Source: Bizionia paragorgiae (GTDB taxonomy: Bacteria; Bacteroidota; Bacteroidia; Flavobacteriales; Flavobacteriaceae). Taken from it: a stretch of DNA of 64,000 bases. The translations under genes were made by a program, and so were the position numbers. Of the stretch, positions 37,295 through 45,110 are shown one piece after another (position 1 is the stretch's first letter; every line of letters starts with the position of its first letter). The DNA lies in the NCBI RefSeq assembly GCF_900107625.1, contig NZ_FNQK01000003.1, positions 124,001 through 188,000 of the forward strand. Direction: 5' to 3'. The notes beneath the pieces were generated by a model. That model saw only the letters and a list, made by a program, of their open reading frames with translations. It did no database searches and was not told where the DNA came from.

Positions 37295-37921
37295 ATGCGA
37301 AACTTATTATTTGGCGTTGTTATCACGCTGCTTATCTTAATGACTTTTAAATATTGTGGGGATCAAAAAGAAGATAAAATCATTCTCAAAGAACACTCTG
37401 CACTTATTCAAGAACAACTTAAAAATGTTGGTAAATTAGTAGTGACTGAAGGTCATTATAGTCAGGTTTTTAATTATAACAAGTCAGAAGCCTTATTCGG
37501 CAACCTTATTAATGTAGAAAAAAAAGCATTGGTTATTGTTAATGCAGAGGTGTCTGTGGCCTATGATCTTAGTAAAATTGAATATAAAATAGATTCGGAA
37601 AATAAAATCTTACACATTTTAAGCATCCCAAAAGAAGAAATTAAAATCAGTCCAGATTTTGAATACTATGATGTGCAAGCCGATTTTTTAAGTCCGTTTG
37701 TAGCCAAAGACTATAATGCTATAAAAGACAATGTAAACCGTGCGTTGCTCAAAAAGTTTGAAAATTCCGATCTAAAATCGAATGCTAAAAACAGATTGAT
37801 TAGTGAGTTGTCTAAGTTTTATATTCTAACGCATTCACTAGGTTGGACCTTGCAATACAATGAGACTATTATTGAATCTCCAGATACATTTGAAGCGACT
37901 CTAAATACTATGAAATTATAA
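37295..37921 (+). CDS. DUF4230 membrane-anchored protein
   Basis: A 208-residue protein: an N-terminal membrane helix (residues 3-19) followed by a periplasmic domain of the DUF4230 type, with LKNVGKLVVTEGHYSQVFNY and the VSVAYDLSKIEYKID strand. Function unknown. It converges on the rhodanese gene, and the two overlap by 6 nt at their 3' ends. Confidence 0.8.
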   Translation: MRNLLFGVVITLLILMTFKYCGDQKEDKIILKEHSALIQEQLKNVGKLVVTEGHYSQVFNYNKSEALFGNLINVEKKALVIVNAEVSVAYDLSKIEYKIDSENKILHILSIPKEEIKISPDFEYYDVQADFLSPFVAKDYNAIKDNVNRALLKKFENSDLKSNAKNRLISELSKFYILTHSLGWTLQYNETIIESPDTFEATLNTMKL

Positions 37922-38221
37922 TTTATTTTGTAGGCTAACCCAACCGCCGCCATTAGTAGCATTAATATTATTCAAGTTTAAAAATTTCGCAGCCTTAGCA
38001 GAACGCACACCACTGGCGCAACAGGTAATTACAGGTTTTTTAAGTGATTTGATTTCGTGAACTCGCGTGTTTAACTCGTCTAAAGGAATATGAATCGCCT
38101 CTTCTATATGGCCGTTGTCCCATTCGCGTTGCGTGCGTACATCTAATATAATCGCATTATGGTTTATAAACGACTGCACTTCTCTTTTTTTTGCTCCAAA
38201 AATAAAATCCAAAAACCCCAT
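37916..38221 (-). CDS. Single-domain rhodanese-like protein
   Basis: A 101-residue cytoplasmic protein. The catalytic loop CCASGVRSAK is present, with cysteine in the expected active position and the following Arg (CxxGxR pattern); the helix NHNAIILDVRTQREWDNGHIE is the family start. It should transfer sulfane sulfur or act as a thiol carrier. The 3' end overlaps the DUF4230 gene by 6 nt. Confidence 0.9.
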   Translation of the reverse strand: MGFLDFIFGAKKREVQSFINHNAIILDVRTQREWDNGHIEEAIHIPLDELNTRVHEIKSLKKPVITCCASGVRSAKAAKFLNLNNINATNGGGWVSLQNKL

Positions 38222-38608
38222 ATCAGTTGTGTAAATTAAGCCTTAAAATAAGGCTTATAATTTTAAGGGCATAAATTTATACGGGATTTTTTAACGCGCA
38301 TAGCTTTAGTTTTTGCTTTGTTTCATGTTGATTTTTAGATATTTCCTAATTTTTATAGCGCTTTGTATTTCATTAAATTAAGATCTTGAAGTAGCAGTAA
38401 GTTGATCACCTAACAGTGTTTTAATGAGAGATATCGCTTTAAGTTTGAGGAAACTTATCATTTTGTAGATTTGTTTTTATCTTGCTCCAAAAAATAGGTG
38501 CCGTCGTTTTTTTAACTAATGACTAAATACTGTTGTTATACCTCAATGAGATATGGAATAAGAGTACATTAGTAAAAATCCGGTAAATATAGAGACATAC
38601 TTCTTATC
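38222..38608. other. Intergenic region with promoter of the paa regulator
   Basis: No gene is seen. It separates divergent genes. The only clear element is the promoter at 38444-38473. Confidence 0.6.
38444..38473 (+). promoter_or_regulatory. Promoter for the paa TetR regulator
   Basis: TTTG at 38444-38447 and TAGATTTG at 38466-38473, spaced by 18 nt, match the Bacteroidota consensus. The leader to the ATG at 38609 would be about 130 nt. Confidence 0.55.
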
Positions 38609-39178
38609 ATGAAACAACAAAACCGAAAAGAGGAAATTGTAGAAGCTGCAGCTAAACTGTTTAAGAAAAAAGGATATAGTGCAGTTACTATGAGGGATTT
38701 GGCTACCGAGCTGGGTATGAAAGCCGCTAGCTTATATAACCATATTAATTCTAAGCAAGAACTTCTTAATAGTATTATTCTCTCCATAGCCGAGCAGTTT
38801 ACCGAAGAGATGAGTAATATTAAAAATTCTAATTCCCCAACTGCTCAAAAACTAACCGATATTGTCGAGCTTCATATTAAATTAGCAAGCGAAAATACCT
38901 ATGGCATGGCGTCTCTAAATAATGATTGGATGCACCTGGGTGACCAATTGCAACACTATCTAACCTTAAGAAATGGTTACGAAGACGACTTTAGAGATAT
39001 TATAAAAAAAGGCATTGAAAACAAGGAGATCGTTAATGAAAACCCTGAAATTATTCTCTTCTCCATGCTAACTACCTTGCGGTCATTGTATCTGTGGATT
39101 CCTAAAAAAGAGAATCTAGATATAAATAGTTTGTCTAGAAGTTTAAGTCGAATTTTAATTCAAGGTATTGACGCTTAA
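38609..39178 (+). CDS. TetR family regulator of the phenylacetate operon
   Basis: A 189-residue TetR-type protein. The helix-turn-helix is at residues about 10-55 (AAKLFKKKGYSAVTMRDLATE, then MKAASLYNHINSKQELL). It is 145 nt upstream of paaE and takes the place that PaaX or PaaR occupies in other bacteria; several phenylacetate regulators outside enterobacteria are TetR proteins that respond to phenylacetyl-CoA. A perfect 18-bp palindrome at 39223-39240 is a good operator candidate. The ligand is inferred, not shown. Confidence 0.85.
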   Translation: MKQQNRKEEIVEAAAKLFKKKGYSAVTMRDLATELGMKAASLYNHINSKQELLNSIILSIAEQFTEEMSNIKNSNSPTAQKLTDIVELHIKLASENTYGMASLNNDWMHLGDQLQHYLTLRNGYEDDFRDIIKKGIENKEIVNENPEIILFSMLTTLRSLYLWIPKKENLDINSLSRSLSRILIQGIDA

Positions 39179-39208
39179 ATTTTAACAAATCACTATGGAT
39201 AATTTTTG

Positions 39209-39216
39209 TAGATTTG
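39209..39216 (+). promoter_or_regulatory. Probable -7 element of the paa promoter
   Basis: TAGATTTG matches TAnnTTTG. The -33 element is not obvious. The start point would be near 39223, inside the palindrome. Confidence 0.5.
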
Positions 39217-39222
39217 TTGCTA

Positions 39223-39240
39223 AACTAACAAGTGTTAGTT
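39223..39240 (+). promoter_or_regulatory. Perfect palindrome, probable TetR operator of the paa operon
   Basis: AACTAACAAGTGTTAGTT is a perfect 8-2-8 inverted repeat located right after the -7 element TAGATTTG, so a bound TetR dimer would block the transcription start. No second copy of this sequence was found at the regulator's own promoter. Binding is inferred from position and symmetry. Confidence 0.7.
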
Positions 39241-39323
39241 AAAGATTTAAGTTTAACATAACAGTTTCTTTTTCTTTTACAGGCCGAATATGGCTAAATT
39301 TAGAAAAACGAATTAAAGATAGA

Positions 39324-40397
39324 ATGGCAGAATTTTACAAACTAAAAGTTGCAGACATTTATAAAGAAACCGATGACACTTCGGTAATCACTTTCGATAT
39401 CCCTTCAGATCTGCAAAATATATTTAAGTTTAGACAAGGTCAACACTTAACCTTAAAAGCAGATATTAACGGAGAAGACGTTCGTCGTTCTTATTCCTTA
39501 TGTTCTAGTCCAATAGATAACCAATGGAGGGTAGCTGTAAAGTTAATTCCTGGCGGTAAGTTTTCAAGCTTTGTAAATAATGAACTTCAGGCAAATGATA
39601 CGCTTGAAGTCATGAAACCTAGCGGAACTTTCGGTGTGGAGGTTAACGTAGAAAAACCTAAAAACTATTTGTTTTTTGCTGCAGGATCTGGTATTACACC
39701 AGTTTTGTCAATGATAAAAACGCATTTACAAGGCGAGCCAAATTCTACTTGTAAACTGTTTTATGTGAATAAGACAGCAAAATCCATTATCTTTAAGGAA
39801 GAATTAGAGCAACTTAGAAATACCTATTTCGGAAGATTAGAAATTTATTATTTCTTAACCAAAGAGCGTCGCGATATCGAATTGTTTAACGGACGTTTTG
39901 ATGATGAAAAAATGCAAGTCCTCACCAAAACATTCATCGATATTCCAGATACCAGCGAAGTATTTCTATGTGGTCCAGAAAAGATGGTACATTATGTAAG
40001 CGATTATTTAATCAACGCCGGTCTGCCTAAAGAATTGGTGCATTTCGAGCTGTTTGTTACCGGACTTTCAGAAGAAGATATCAAGCGTGCTGAGCGTCTA
40101 GCCAAACAAAATGTAGAAGGCGTAGAAGTCACTATCGTCGATGGCGGTAAAGAATTCGCATTCACCATGACCAAGGAATACGACAATATTTTAGATGCTG
40201 CCTTAGGTGCTGGTGCCGATTTACCTTTTGCCTGTAAAGGTGGGGTGTGTAGCACCTGTAAATGTAAAGTCGTGGATGGCGCGGTAGAGATGAAAATCAA
40301 TTACGCTTTAGACGATAAAGAGGTGTCTCAAAACTTGGTGCTTAGCTGTCAGGCGGTACCAACTACAGAAAAAGTTGTTGTCGATTTCGACGTTTAA
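39324..40397 (+). CDS. paaE: Phenylacetyl-CoA epoxidase reductase PaaE
   Basis: A 357-residue flavoprotein reductase. FAD-binding barrel at about 1-105 with RRSYSLCSSP, NAD(P)-binding domain at about 110-230 with FFAAGSGITPVLSMIK, and a C-terminal plant-type [2Fe-2S] ferredoxin domain with the cysteine pattern CKGGVCSTCKCKV and a distal LSCQA. It passes electrons from NADPH to the PaaABC(D) monooxygenase. It is the first structural gene of this operon rather than the last of an ABCDE block. A dispersed repeat separates it from paaA. Confidence 0.95.
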   Translation: MAEFYKLKVADIYKETDDTSVITFDIPSDLQNIFKFRQGQHLTLKADINGEDVRRSYSLCSSPIDNQWRVAVKLIPGGKFSSFVNNELQANDTLEVMKPSGTFGVEVNVEKPKNYLFFAAGSGITPVLSMIKTHLQGEPNSTCKLFYVNKTAKSIIFKEELEQLRNTYFGRLEIYYFLTKERRDIELFNGRFDDEKMQVLTKTFIDIPDTSEVFLCGPEKMVHYVSDYLINAGLPKELVHFELFVTGLSEEDIKRAERLAKQNVEGVEVTIVDGGKEFAFTMTKEYDNILDAALGAGADLPFACKGGVCSTCKCKVVDGAVEMKINYALDDKEVSQNLVLSCQAVPTTEKVVVDFDV

Positions 40398-40405
40398 TAT
40401 AAACA

Positions 40406-40485
40406 TTTGGGCGTTACCCTAAAGGGTCGGGCTTTCGGCAGTCGCTCTCTACGAGGAGCTCCAACAAAGCCTCAATCCCTAACGC
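40406..40485 (+). repeat. Dispersed intergenic repeat, copy 1
   Basis: Begins TTTGGGCGTTACC, contains GGGTCGGGCTTTCGGCAGTCGCT and ends CAACAAAGCCTCAATCCCTAACGC; the same pattern recurs at 49269-49355 and 58499-58586. It lies between paaE and paaA. No protein is encoded. Confidence 0.85.
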
Positions 40486-40608
40486 ACTAATCAGCCTACA
40501 AAAGGCATAATCAGAAATCAGTGATTGTTTACAAGTCCGGTTTCTAATTAAAATAAAAATAAGTTCAATAAGCGAAAGGCGATGAGCCCAGAGCGAAAAG
40601 CTACTATT

Positions 40609-41565
40609 ATGAGTGAAGAACAAATAAATAATCTAGAAAAACAATTCGAAGAACGTATCGCAAGAGACGAGAAAATCGAACCTAAAGACTGGATGCCAGA
40701 AAAATACCGTAAAACACATATTCGTCAAATGTCGCAACACGCACATTCCGAAATTGTAGGGATGCTTCCAGAAGGTAACTGGATTACCAGAGCGCCATCT
40801 TTAAGACGTAAAGTAGCGCTTCTTGCTAAAGTACAAGATGAGGCTGGTCACGGACTCTACTTGTATTCGGCAACAGAAACTCTTGGGATTTCACGAGACG
40901 AAATGTACGAGCAACTCCATACCGGAAAAGCAAAATACTCTTCCATTTTTAACTACCCAACAATTACTTGGGCAGATATGGGAGCCATTGGTTGGTTGGT
41001 AGATGGCGCAGCCATTATTAACCAAGTGCCACTTTGTAATACCTCTTACGGACCGTATGCAAGAGCGATGATTCGTGTGTGTAAAGAAGAAAGTTTCCAC
41101 CAAAGACAAGGTTTCGAAATCATGCTAAAACTTAGTAATGGTACGCCAGAACAAAAGGAAATGGCGCAAGATGCCCTAAACCGTTGGTGGTGGCCAGCAT
41201 TAATGATGCTTGGACCAACAGATGCAGAGTCTGTTCACACAGAACAATCTATGAAATGGAAACTAAAAAGAAAATCTAATGACGATCTGCGTCAGCAGTT
41301 TATAGATCAAACAGTGCCGCAAGCCGATATTCTAGGTTTAACCATTCCAGATCCAGATTTAAAATGGAACGAAGAACGCGGAAGCTACGATTTCGGTGAA
41401 ATTAATTGGGACGAGTTTTGGCAAGTGGTTAAAGGTCACGGACCATGTAACAAAGAACGTATGAAAGCTAGAGTAGGAGCATGGGAACGCGGAGAATGGG
41501 TTCGTGATGCAGCTATGGCTTATGCAGAAAAATCACAGGAAAGAAAGAAAAAACAAGTCGTTTAA
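40609..41565 (+). CDS. paaA: Phenylacetyl-CoA epoxidase catalytic subunit PaaA
   Basis: A 318-residue ferritin-like di-iron protein. Iron ligands are visible in [16 protein letters not shown] (E..H) and [12 protein letters not shown] (E..H), the paired helix motifs of the PaaA active site. With PaaB, PaaC and PaaE it inserts one oxygen atom into phenylacetyl-CoA to give the 1,2-epoxide. The ATG at 40609 fits the PaaA start better than the one at 40582, whose extra nine codons come from repeat-like DNA. Confidence 0.96.
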   Translation: MSEEQINNLEKQFEERIARDEKIEPKDWMPEKYRKTHIRQMSQHAHSEIVGMLPEGNWITRAPSLRRKVALLAKVQDEAGHGLYLYSATETLGISRDEMYEQLHTGKAKYSSIFNYPTITWADMGAIGWLVDGAAIINQVPLCNTSYGPYARAMIRVCKEESFHQRQGFEIMLKLSNGTPEQKEMAQDALNRWWWPALMMLGPTDAESVHTEQSMKWKLKRKSNDDLRQQFIDQTVPQADILGLTIPDPDLKWNEERGSYDFGEINWDEFWQVVKGHGPCNKERMKARVGAWERGEWVRDAAMAYAEKSQERKKKQVV

Positions 41566-41566
41566 G

Positions 41567-42042
41567 AATTCAAAATTGAACTCGAAACTGAAAGATGAGC
41601 GACAGAAAATTTGACCTTTCGGAAAGACTTGAAGATTTCGCAGCTGAAGTTATTTTGCTTTACGACAAACAACCTTTGTCTTATGCCGGAGATTATTTAG
41701 CCAAACAGCTTATTCGTTCGTCCTGTTCTTCAGCTTTAAATTATGGTGAAGTTTTAGGCGCAGGAACAGATAAAGATAAAATAAACAAGTTAAGGATTTG
41801 TCTAAAGGAATTAAGAGAGTCTTTAAGAAATCTGAATATTCAGATTAAAGCTAAATTATTTTCTGAAGCTGATTTAGCTAAATTGAAAAATGAAAATGAT
41901 CAGCTTATTAGAATTATTGTCACAAGAATTAAAAATATAAATTAAAAGATATTAAATTCAGTTATAATTTCAAAAAATAATAAAGTAATAAATATTTGAT
42001 GTCGGAGCTTCAACTTCGATTTCAAATTCAAATTCAAATTCA
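41567..42042 (+). mobile_element. IVP element 1: four-helix-bundle gene between 6-nt repeat arms
   Basis: Left arm 41567-41594 is built of TGAANN-type units (TGAACT, CGAAAC, TGAAAG). Right arm 42008-42042 is the same on the opposite strand (TTCAAA units, TTCGAT). The arms can pair around the gene at 41595-41945. The right arm ends one base before the paaB start codon. Architecture resembles 23S rRNA intervening sequences. Confidence 0.55.
41595..41945 (+). CDS. Four-helix-bundle protein of the 23S rRNA intervening-sequence family (copy 1)
   Basis: A 116-residue all-helical protein of the S23/IVP family, related in fold to Avd of diversity-generating retroelements; studied members form pentamers and bind nucleic acid. 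Helices: FDLSERLEDFAAEVILLYDK, LAKQLIRSSCSSALNYGEVL, KLRICLKELRESLRNLNIQI and a final Lys-rich helix. 112 of 116 residues match copy 2 on the other side of paaB, and the DNA is about 95% identical, with most changes in the first 15 codons. It is inserted between paaA and paaB and has no known part in phenylacetate breakdown. Confidence 0.85.
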   Translation: MSDRKFDLSERLEDFAAEVILLYDKQPLSYAGDYLAKQLIRSSCSSALNYGEVLGAGTDKDKINKLRICLKELRESLRNLNIQIKAKLFSEADLAKLKNENDQLIRIIVTRIKNIN

Positions 42043-42043
42043 C

Positions 42044-42325
42044 ATGAAAAAATGGCCTCTTTGGGAAGTCTTCGTAAGAAGTAAAAACGGATTAGAACAC
42101 AGACATTTTGGTAGTCTTCACGCTGCAGATGCAGATATGGCTCTAGAAAATGCACGTGATGTATATACAAGAAGAAATGAAGGCGTAAGTATTTGGGTTG
42201 TAGAATCAAAAAATATTACAGCATCAAACCCAGAGCATAATGGCGAAATGTTTGAGCCTGCTCAAGATAAAGTATACCGTCACCCAACGTTTTACGATTT
42301 ACCAGACGAAGTGAAGCACATGTAA
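42044..42325 (+). CDS. paaB: Phenylacetyl-CoA epoxidase subunit PaaB
   Basis: A 93-residue protein of standard PaaB length with the family start KKWPLWEVFVRSKNGLEHRH and the segment HAADADMALENARDVYTRR. It is a structural subunit of the epoxidase complex. A longer open frame begins at 41996, but the added 16 residues (LQLRFQIQIQIH) are encoded by the 6-nt repeat arm; the ATG at 42044 is the real start. It is enclosed by two IVP elements. Confidence 0.96.
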   Translation: MKKWPLWEVFVRSKNGLEHRHFGSLHAADADMALENARDVYTRRNEGVSIWVVESKNITASNPEHNGEMFEPAQDKVYRHPTFYDLPDEVKHM

Positions 42326-42327
42326 AG

Positions 42328-42758
42328 GTGAAACTGAACTTGAAGCTGAAAAAGAAATTGAAAAGATGAGTAATTATAAATTTGACCTAACGGAAAGATT
42401 GGAAGATTTCGCAGCTGAAGTTATTTTGCTTTACGACAAAAAACCTTTGTCTTATGCCGGAGATTATTTAGCGAAACAGCTTATTCGTTCATCATGTTCT
42501 TCAGCTTTAAATTATGGTGAAGTTTTAGGAGCAGGAACAGATAAAGATAAAATAAACAAGTTAAGGATTTGTCTAAAGGAATTAAGAGAGTCTTTAAGAA
42601 ATCTGAACATTCAGATTAAAGCTAAATTATTTTCTGAAGCTGATTTAGCTAAATTGAAAAATGAAAATGATCAGCTTATTAGAATTATTGTCACAAGAAT
42701 TAAAAATATAAATTGAAGGGATTTCGAATTCGATTTCAATTTCAATTTCAATTTCAAC
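42328..42758 (+). mobile_element. IVP element 2: four-helix-bundle gene between 6-nt repeat arms
   Basis: Left arm 42328-42365 reads as TGAAAC TGAACT TGAAGC and further units. Right arm 42722-42758 is the inverse, mainly TTTCAA units with a TTCGAA start. About three quarters of positions can pair. The left arm begins 2 nt after the paaB stop and the right arm ends just before the paaC ATG. Confidence 0.6.
42366..42716 (+). CDS. Four-helix-bundle protein of the 23S rRNA intervening-sequence family (copy 2)
   Basis: A 116-residue near duplicate of the protein at 41595-41945. The differences are four residues, three of them in the first nine positions (SNYKFDLT versus SDRKFDLS) and one at residue 26 (Lys for Gln). 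The 3' two thirds of the gene differ by only a few silent bases. The start region differs most, as expected if the body was homogenised by gene conversion or copied recently. It lies between paaB and paaC inside inverted repeat arms. Confidence 0.85.
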   Translation: MSNYKFDLTERLEDFAAEVILLYDKKPLSYAGDYLAKQLIRSSCSSALNYGEVLGAGTDKDKINKLRICLKELRESLRNLNIQIKAKLFSEADLAKLKNENDQLIRIIVTRIKNIN

Positions 42759-43511
42759 ATGAAACAAAACTTATATAATTACATACTTGGAATAGCAGAT
42801 AACAGCTTAATCCTTGCTCAGCGCATGGGAGAACTATGTGGCCATGGTCCAAGTTTAGAAACCGATATCGCGTGTACGAATATCTCATTAGATTTATTCG
42901 GTCAGGTGCGTAGCTATTTTCAATATGCATCAAAATTAGCAGGTGATGGTAGAACAGAAGATGATATTGCCATGCTTCGTCAAGAGCGTGAATATGTAAA
43001 TGTCTTATTGGTAGAACAACCAAATACAGACTTTGCTTATACCATAGCACGTCACTTTCTTTTTGATGTATACCACTTATTATTCCTTACAGAATTAGAG
43101 AAAAGTAAAGACTTAACACTTTCTGCAATTGCAAAAAAATGTATTAAAGAAGTGCGTTACCATGAGCGATTTACTTCAGATTGGATAAAGCGTTTAGGTG
43201 ATGGTACAGCAGAAAGTAAAGCCAAAATACAAGAAGCTATAAACGATTTATGGACCTATACCGATGAACTATTCCATCAAACGGGTGCTGATAAAGCTAT
43301 GGTTGCAGAAGGAATTGGTGTAGATGTTACCAAGTTAAAAGAGGCCTATTACGAAAAAGTAAACGAAGTTTTAACCGAAGCGACATTAGAAACACCAGAA
43401 TCTAAATACTTCCAAAAAGGAGGTAAAAAAGGTATTCATACAGAACATATGGGCTATTTGTTGGCAGAACTGCAATACATGCAACGTGCTTACCCAAATA
43501 TGGAATGGTAA
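42759..43511 (+). CDS. paaC: Phenylacetyl-CoA epoxidase subunit PaaC
   Basis: A 250-residue ferritin-like protein, partner of PaaA. The opening YNYILGIADNSLILAQRMGE and IRHFLFDVYHLLFLTELEKS-type region (here TIARHFLFDVYHLLFLTELE) and KEVRYHERFTSDWIKRLGDG are family features. PaaC lacks a working di-iron site and holds PaaA in the active complex. Its ATG directly follows the right arm of IVP element 2. Confidence 0.95.
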   Translation: MKQNLYNYILGIADNSLILAQRMGELCGHGPSLETDIACTNISLDLFGQVRSYFQYASKLAGDGRTEDDIAMLRQEREYVNVLLVEQPNTDFAYTIARHFLFDVYHLLFLTELEKSKDLTLSAIAKKCIKEVRYHERFTSDWIKRLGDGTAESKAKIQEAINDLWTYTDELFHQTGADKAMVAEGIGVDVTKLKEAYYEKVNEVLTEATLETPESKYFQKGGKKGIHTEHMGYLLAELQYMQRAYPNMEW

Positions 43512-43518
43512 AACAGAA

Positions 43519-43552
43519 ATGTCATTCAGAGCGAAAGCGAAGAATCTCATGA
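43519..43552 (+). repeat. Dispersed GTCATTC...GAATCTC-type repeat
   Basis: GTCATTCAGAGCGAAAGCGAAGAATCTC has an inner AGCGAAAGCGA segment; related short repeats are common between flavobacterial genes. It lies just after paaC. Confidence 0.4.
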
Positions 43553-43570
43553 TACAAAGAAAATAGAATA

Positions 43571-43639
43571 ACGAAATCGAACACGAAGTTGAATCGCCAG
43601 ATGTGAAATTTTAACTTCGAATTCAATTTCAATTTCAAC
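43571..43639 (+). repeat. Inverted 6-nt repeat arms without a gene (empty IVP-like site 1)
   Basis: Left arm 43571-43595 (CGAAAT CGAACA CGAAGT TGAATC) and right arm 43611-43639 (TTCGAA TTCAAT TTCAAT TTCAAC) face each other across only 15 nt. They are of the same type as the arms of IVP elements 1 and 2 and lie between paaC and paaD. Confidence 0.6.
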
Positions 43640-43644
43640 AACAA

Positions 43645-44145
43645 ATGACAACAACAGAACAAAATATAGACGACATCTTAGTTCCAATCTTGGAGCAAGT
43701 TTCAGATCCTGAAATTCCGGTCCTATCTATTATGGATATGGGTGTGGTGCGTTCTGCAGTTATCGAAAATAATAAAGTTAAAGTGCAAATCACACCAACC
43801 TACAGCGGCTGTCCGGCAATGGACGTTATTGGTGATGATATTAAAGCGGCTTTAAAACACGCAGGTTACGATTCTGATGTAGAATTAATTCTGCACCCAG
43901 CTTGGACCACCGATTGGATTACGCCACGAGGTAGAAAAGCATTAGAAGATTACGGAATTGCAGCACCTCTTGGGCCGGAAGCCGATAAAGATGTATTGCT
44001 GCACGGAAAACGTATTGTTAAGTGTACCAATTGTGGTTCGCAAAACACACGATTAGTCAGTCAGTTTGGTTCAACAGCGTGTAAAGCACAATTTCAGTGT
44101 GATGACTGCCAAGAGCCGTTCGACTATTTTAAATGTTTAAAATAA
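43645..44145 (+). CDS. paaD: Phenylacetyl-CoA epoxidase maturation protein PaaD
   Basis: A 166-residue protein. The N-terminal MIP18/DUF59 domain has VSDPEIPVLSIMDMGVVRSA and the loop YSGCPAMDVI; the C-terminal zinc ribbon has CTNCGSQNTRL and CDDCQEPFDYFKC. PaaD is thought to help mature the iron centres of the epoxidase. A terminator-like hairpin follows it. Confidence 0.95.
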   Translation: MTTTEQNIDDILVPILEQVSDPEIPVLSIMDMGVVRSAVIENNKVKVQITPTYSGCPAMDVIGDDIKAALKHAGYDSDVELILHPAWTTDWITPRGRKALEDYGIAAPLGPEADKDVLLHGKRIVKCTNCGSQNTRLVSQFGSTACKAQFQCDDCQEPFDYFKCLK

Positions 44146-44160
44146 AAGTTATTTAAAACG

Positions 44161-44197
44161 AAGGGAAAATCTTCTTTAAGACCATCCCTTTTTTTTA
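44161..44197 (+). terminator. Terminator-like hairpin inside the paa operon
   Basis: AAGGGA at 44161-44166 pairs with TCCCTT at 44185-44190, with an inner TCTT/AAGA pair and eight T after it. It lies between paaD and paaG and could lower expression of the downstream genes. Confidence 0.55.
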
Positions 44198-44217
44198 TGA
44201 CAAACAAAATATAAGGT

Positions 44218-45003
44218 ATGAGCAATAATTCAATCGAATTAAAAATCGAAAACAAAATCGCCTTCATTACACTAAACAGGCCAGAAGTTTTCAATAGTTT
44301 TAATCGCGAAATGGCTTTGCGTTTGCAAAGTGTTTTAGACGACTGTGAAAACAATCCGGAAGTTAGAGCCATGGTTTTAACCGGGAACGGAAAAGCATTT
44401 TGTGCAGGTCAAGATTTAAAAGAAGTAACCAGTCCGGAGTTAAATCCGGGATTCAAAAAAATCCTCGAAGAACATTACAATCCTATAATTACCAGAATCC
44501 GAAATATTAAAAAACCAATTATAGGCGCTATAAACGGTGTGGCAGCTGGTGCAGGAGCAAATATTGCATTAGCCTGTGATATTGTAGTGGCTCATGAAAA
44601 AGTGAGCTTCATTCAAGCTTTTAGCTTAATAGGTTTAGTTCCTGATAGTGCAGGAACCTTCTTCTTACCGCGATTAATCGGTTTTCAAAAAGCGCAAGCC
44701 TTAGCCATGTTAGGAGATAAGATTTCAGCTGAAGAAGCAGAGAAAATGGGAATGATTTATAAAATGATTCCTTTAGAAAGCTTCGATGAAGAAGTAAATA
44801 AACTAGCATTGAAACTCGCTAATATGCCAACAAAAGCTTTAGGCTTAATCAAAGAGTTATTCAATAGCTCGATGACAAATACCTTAGAGCAACAATTAGC
44901 TCTAGAATCTAAATTACAGATTGAAGCGGCACAAACAGAAGATTATGCTGAAGGAGTTTCTGCTTTTATTGAAAAAAGAAAACCTGAGTTTAAAGGGAAA
45001 TAA
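44218..45003 (+). CDS. paaG: 1,2-epoxyphenylacetyl-CoA isomerase PaaG
   Basis: A 261-residue crotonase-fold enzyme. The oxyanion-hole segments are RPEVFNSFNREM and FCAGQDLKEV. Both hydratase glutamates are absent (GAGANIALACD and FIQAFSLIGLVPDSAGT), and the isomerase aspartate in VPDSAGT is present, which is the PaaG signature. It converts the ring epoxide to the oxepin-CoA. Gene order after paaABCD supports this. Confidence 0.92.
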   Translation: MSNNSIELKIENKIAFITLNRPEVFNSFNREMALRLQSVLDDCENNPEVRAMVLTGNGKAFCAGQDLKEVTSPELNPGFKKILEEHYNPIITRIRNIKKPIIGAINGVAAGAGANIALACDIVVAHEKVSFIQAFSLIGLVPDSAGTFFLPRLIGFQKAQALAMLGDKISAEEAEKMGMIYKMIPLESFDEEVNKLALKLANMPTKALGLIKELFNSSMTNTLEQQLALESKLQIEAAQTEDYAEGVSAFIEKRKPEFKGK

Positions 45004-45070
45004 GAAAGTTCGAATAAGGTTGCTTCCCGCAACTTAAATTCGATAATATAATTAAATAAACAGATTTGTT

Positions 45071-45090
45071 ATTCCTACGCAGATAGGAAT
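45071..45090 (+). repeat. Short dispersed hairpin (ATTCCTA/TAGGAAT)
   Basis: ATTCCTA at 45071-45077 pairs exactly with TAGGAAT at 45084-45090, followed by CCACAATAAA. Similar hairpins at 47975-47995 and 52036-52055 form a small family in this operon. Confidence 0.6.
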
Positions 45091-45110
45091 CCACAATAAA
45101 AATATAAAAC

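Noticed and set aside
40406-40485. The GGGCGTTAC repeat as an insertion sequence
   Set aside because: It is under 100 nt, has no transposase and no obvious target duplications.
41996-42043. N-terminal extension of PaaB
   Set aside because: The additional residues are translation of the 6-nt repeat arm; PaaB homologs begin at KKWPLWEVF.
42001-42043. CRISPR-like short repeats in the paa operon
   Set aside because: The repeats are continuous 6-nt or 7-nt units without spacers and no cas gene is nearby.
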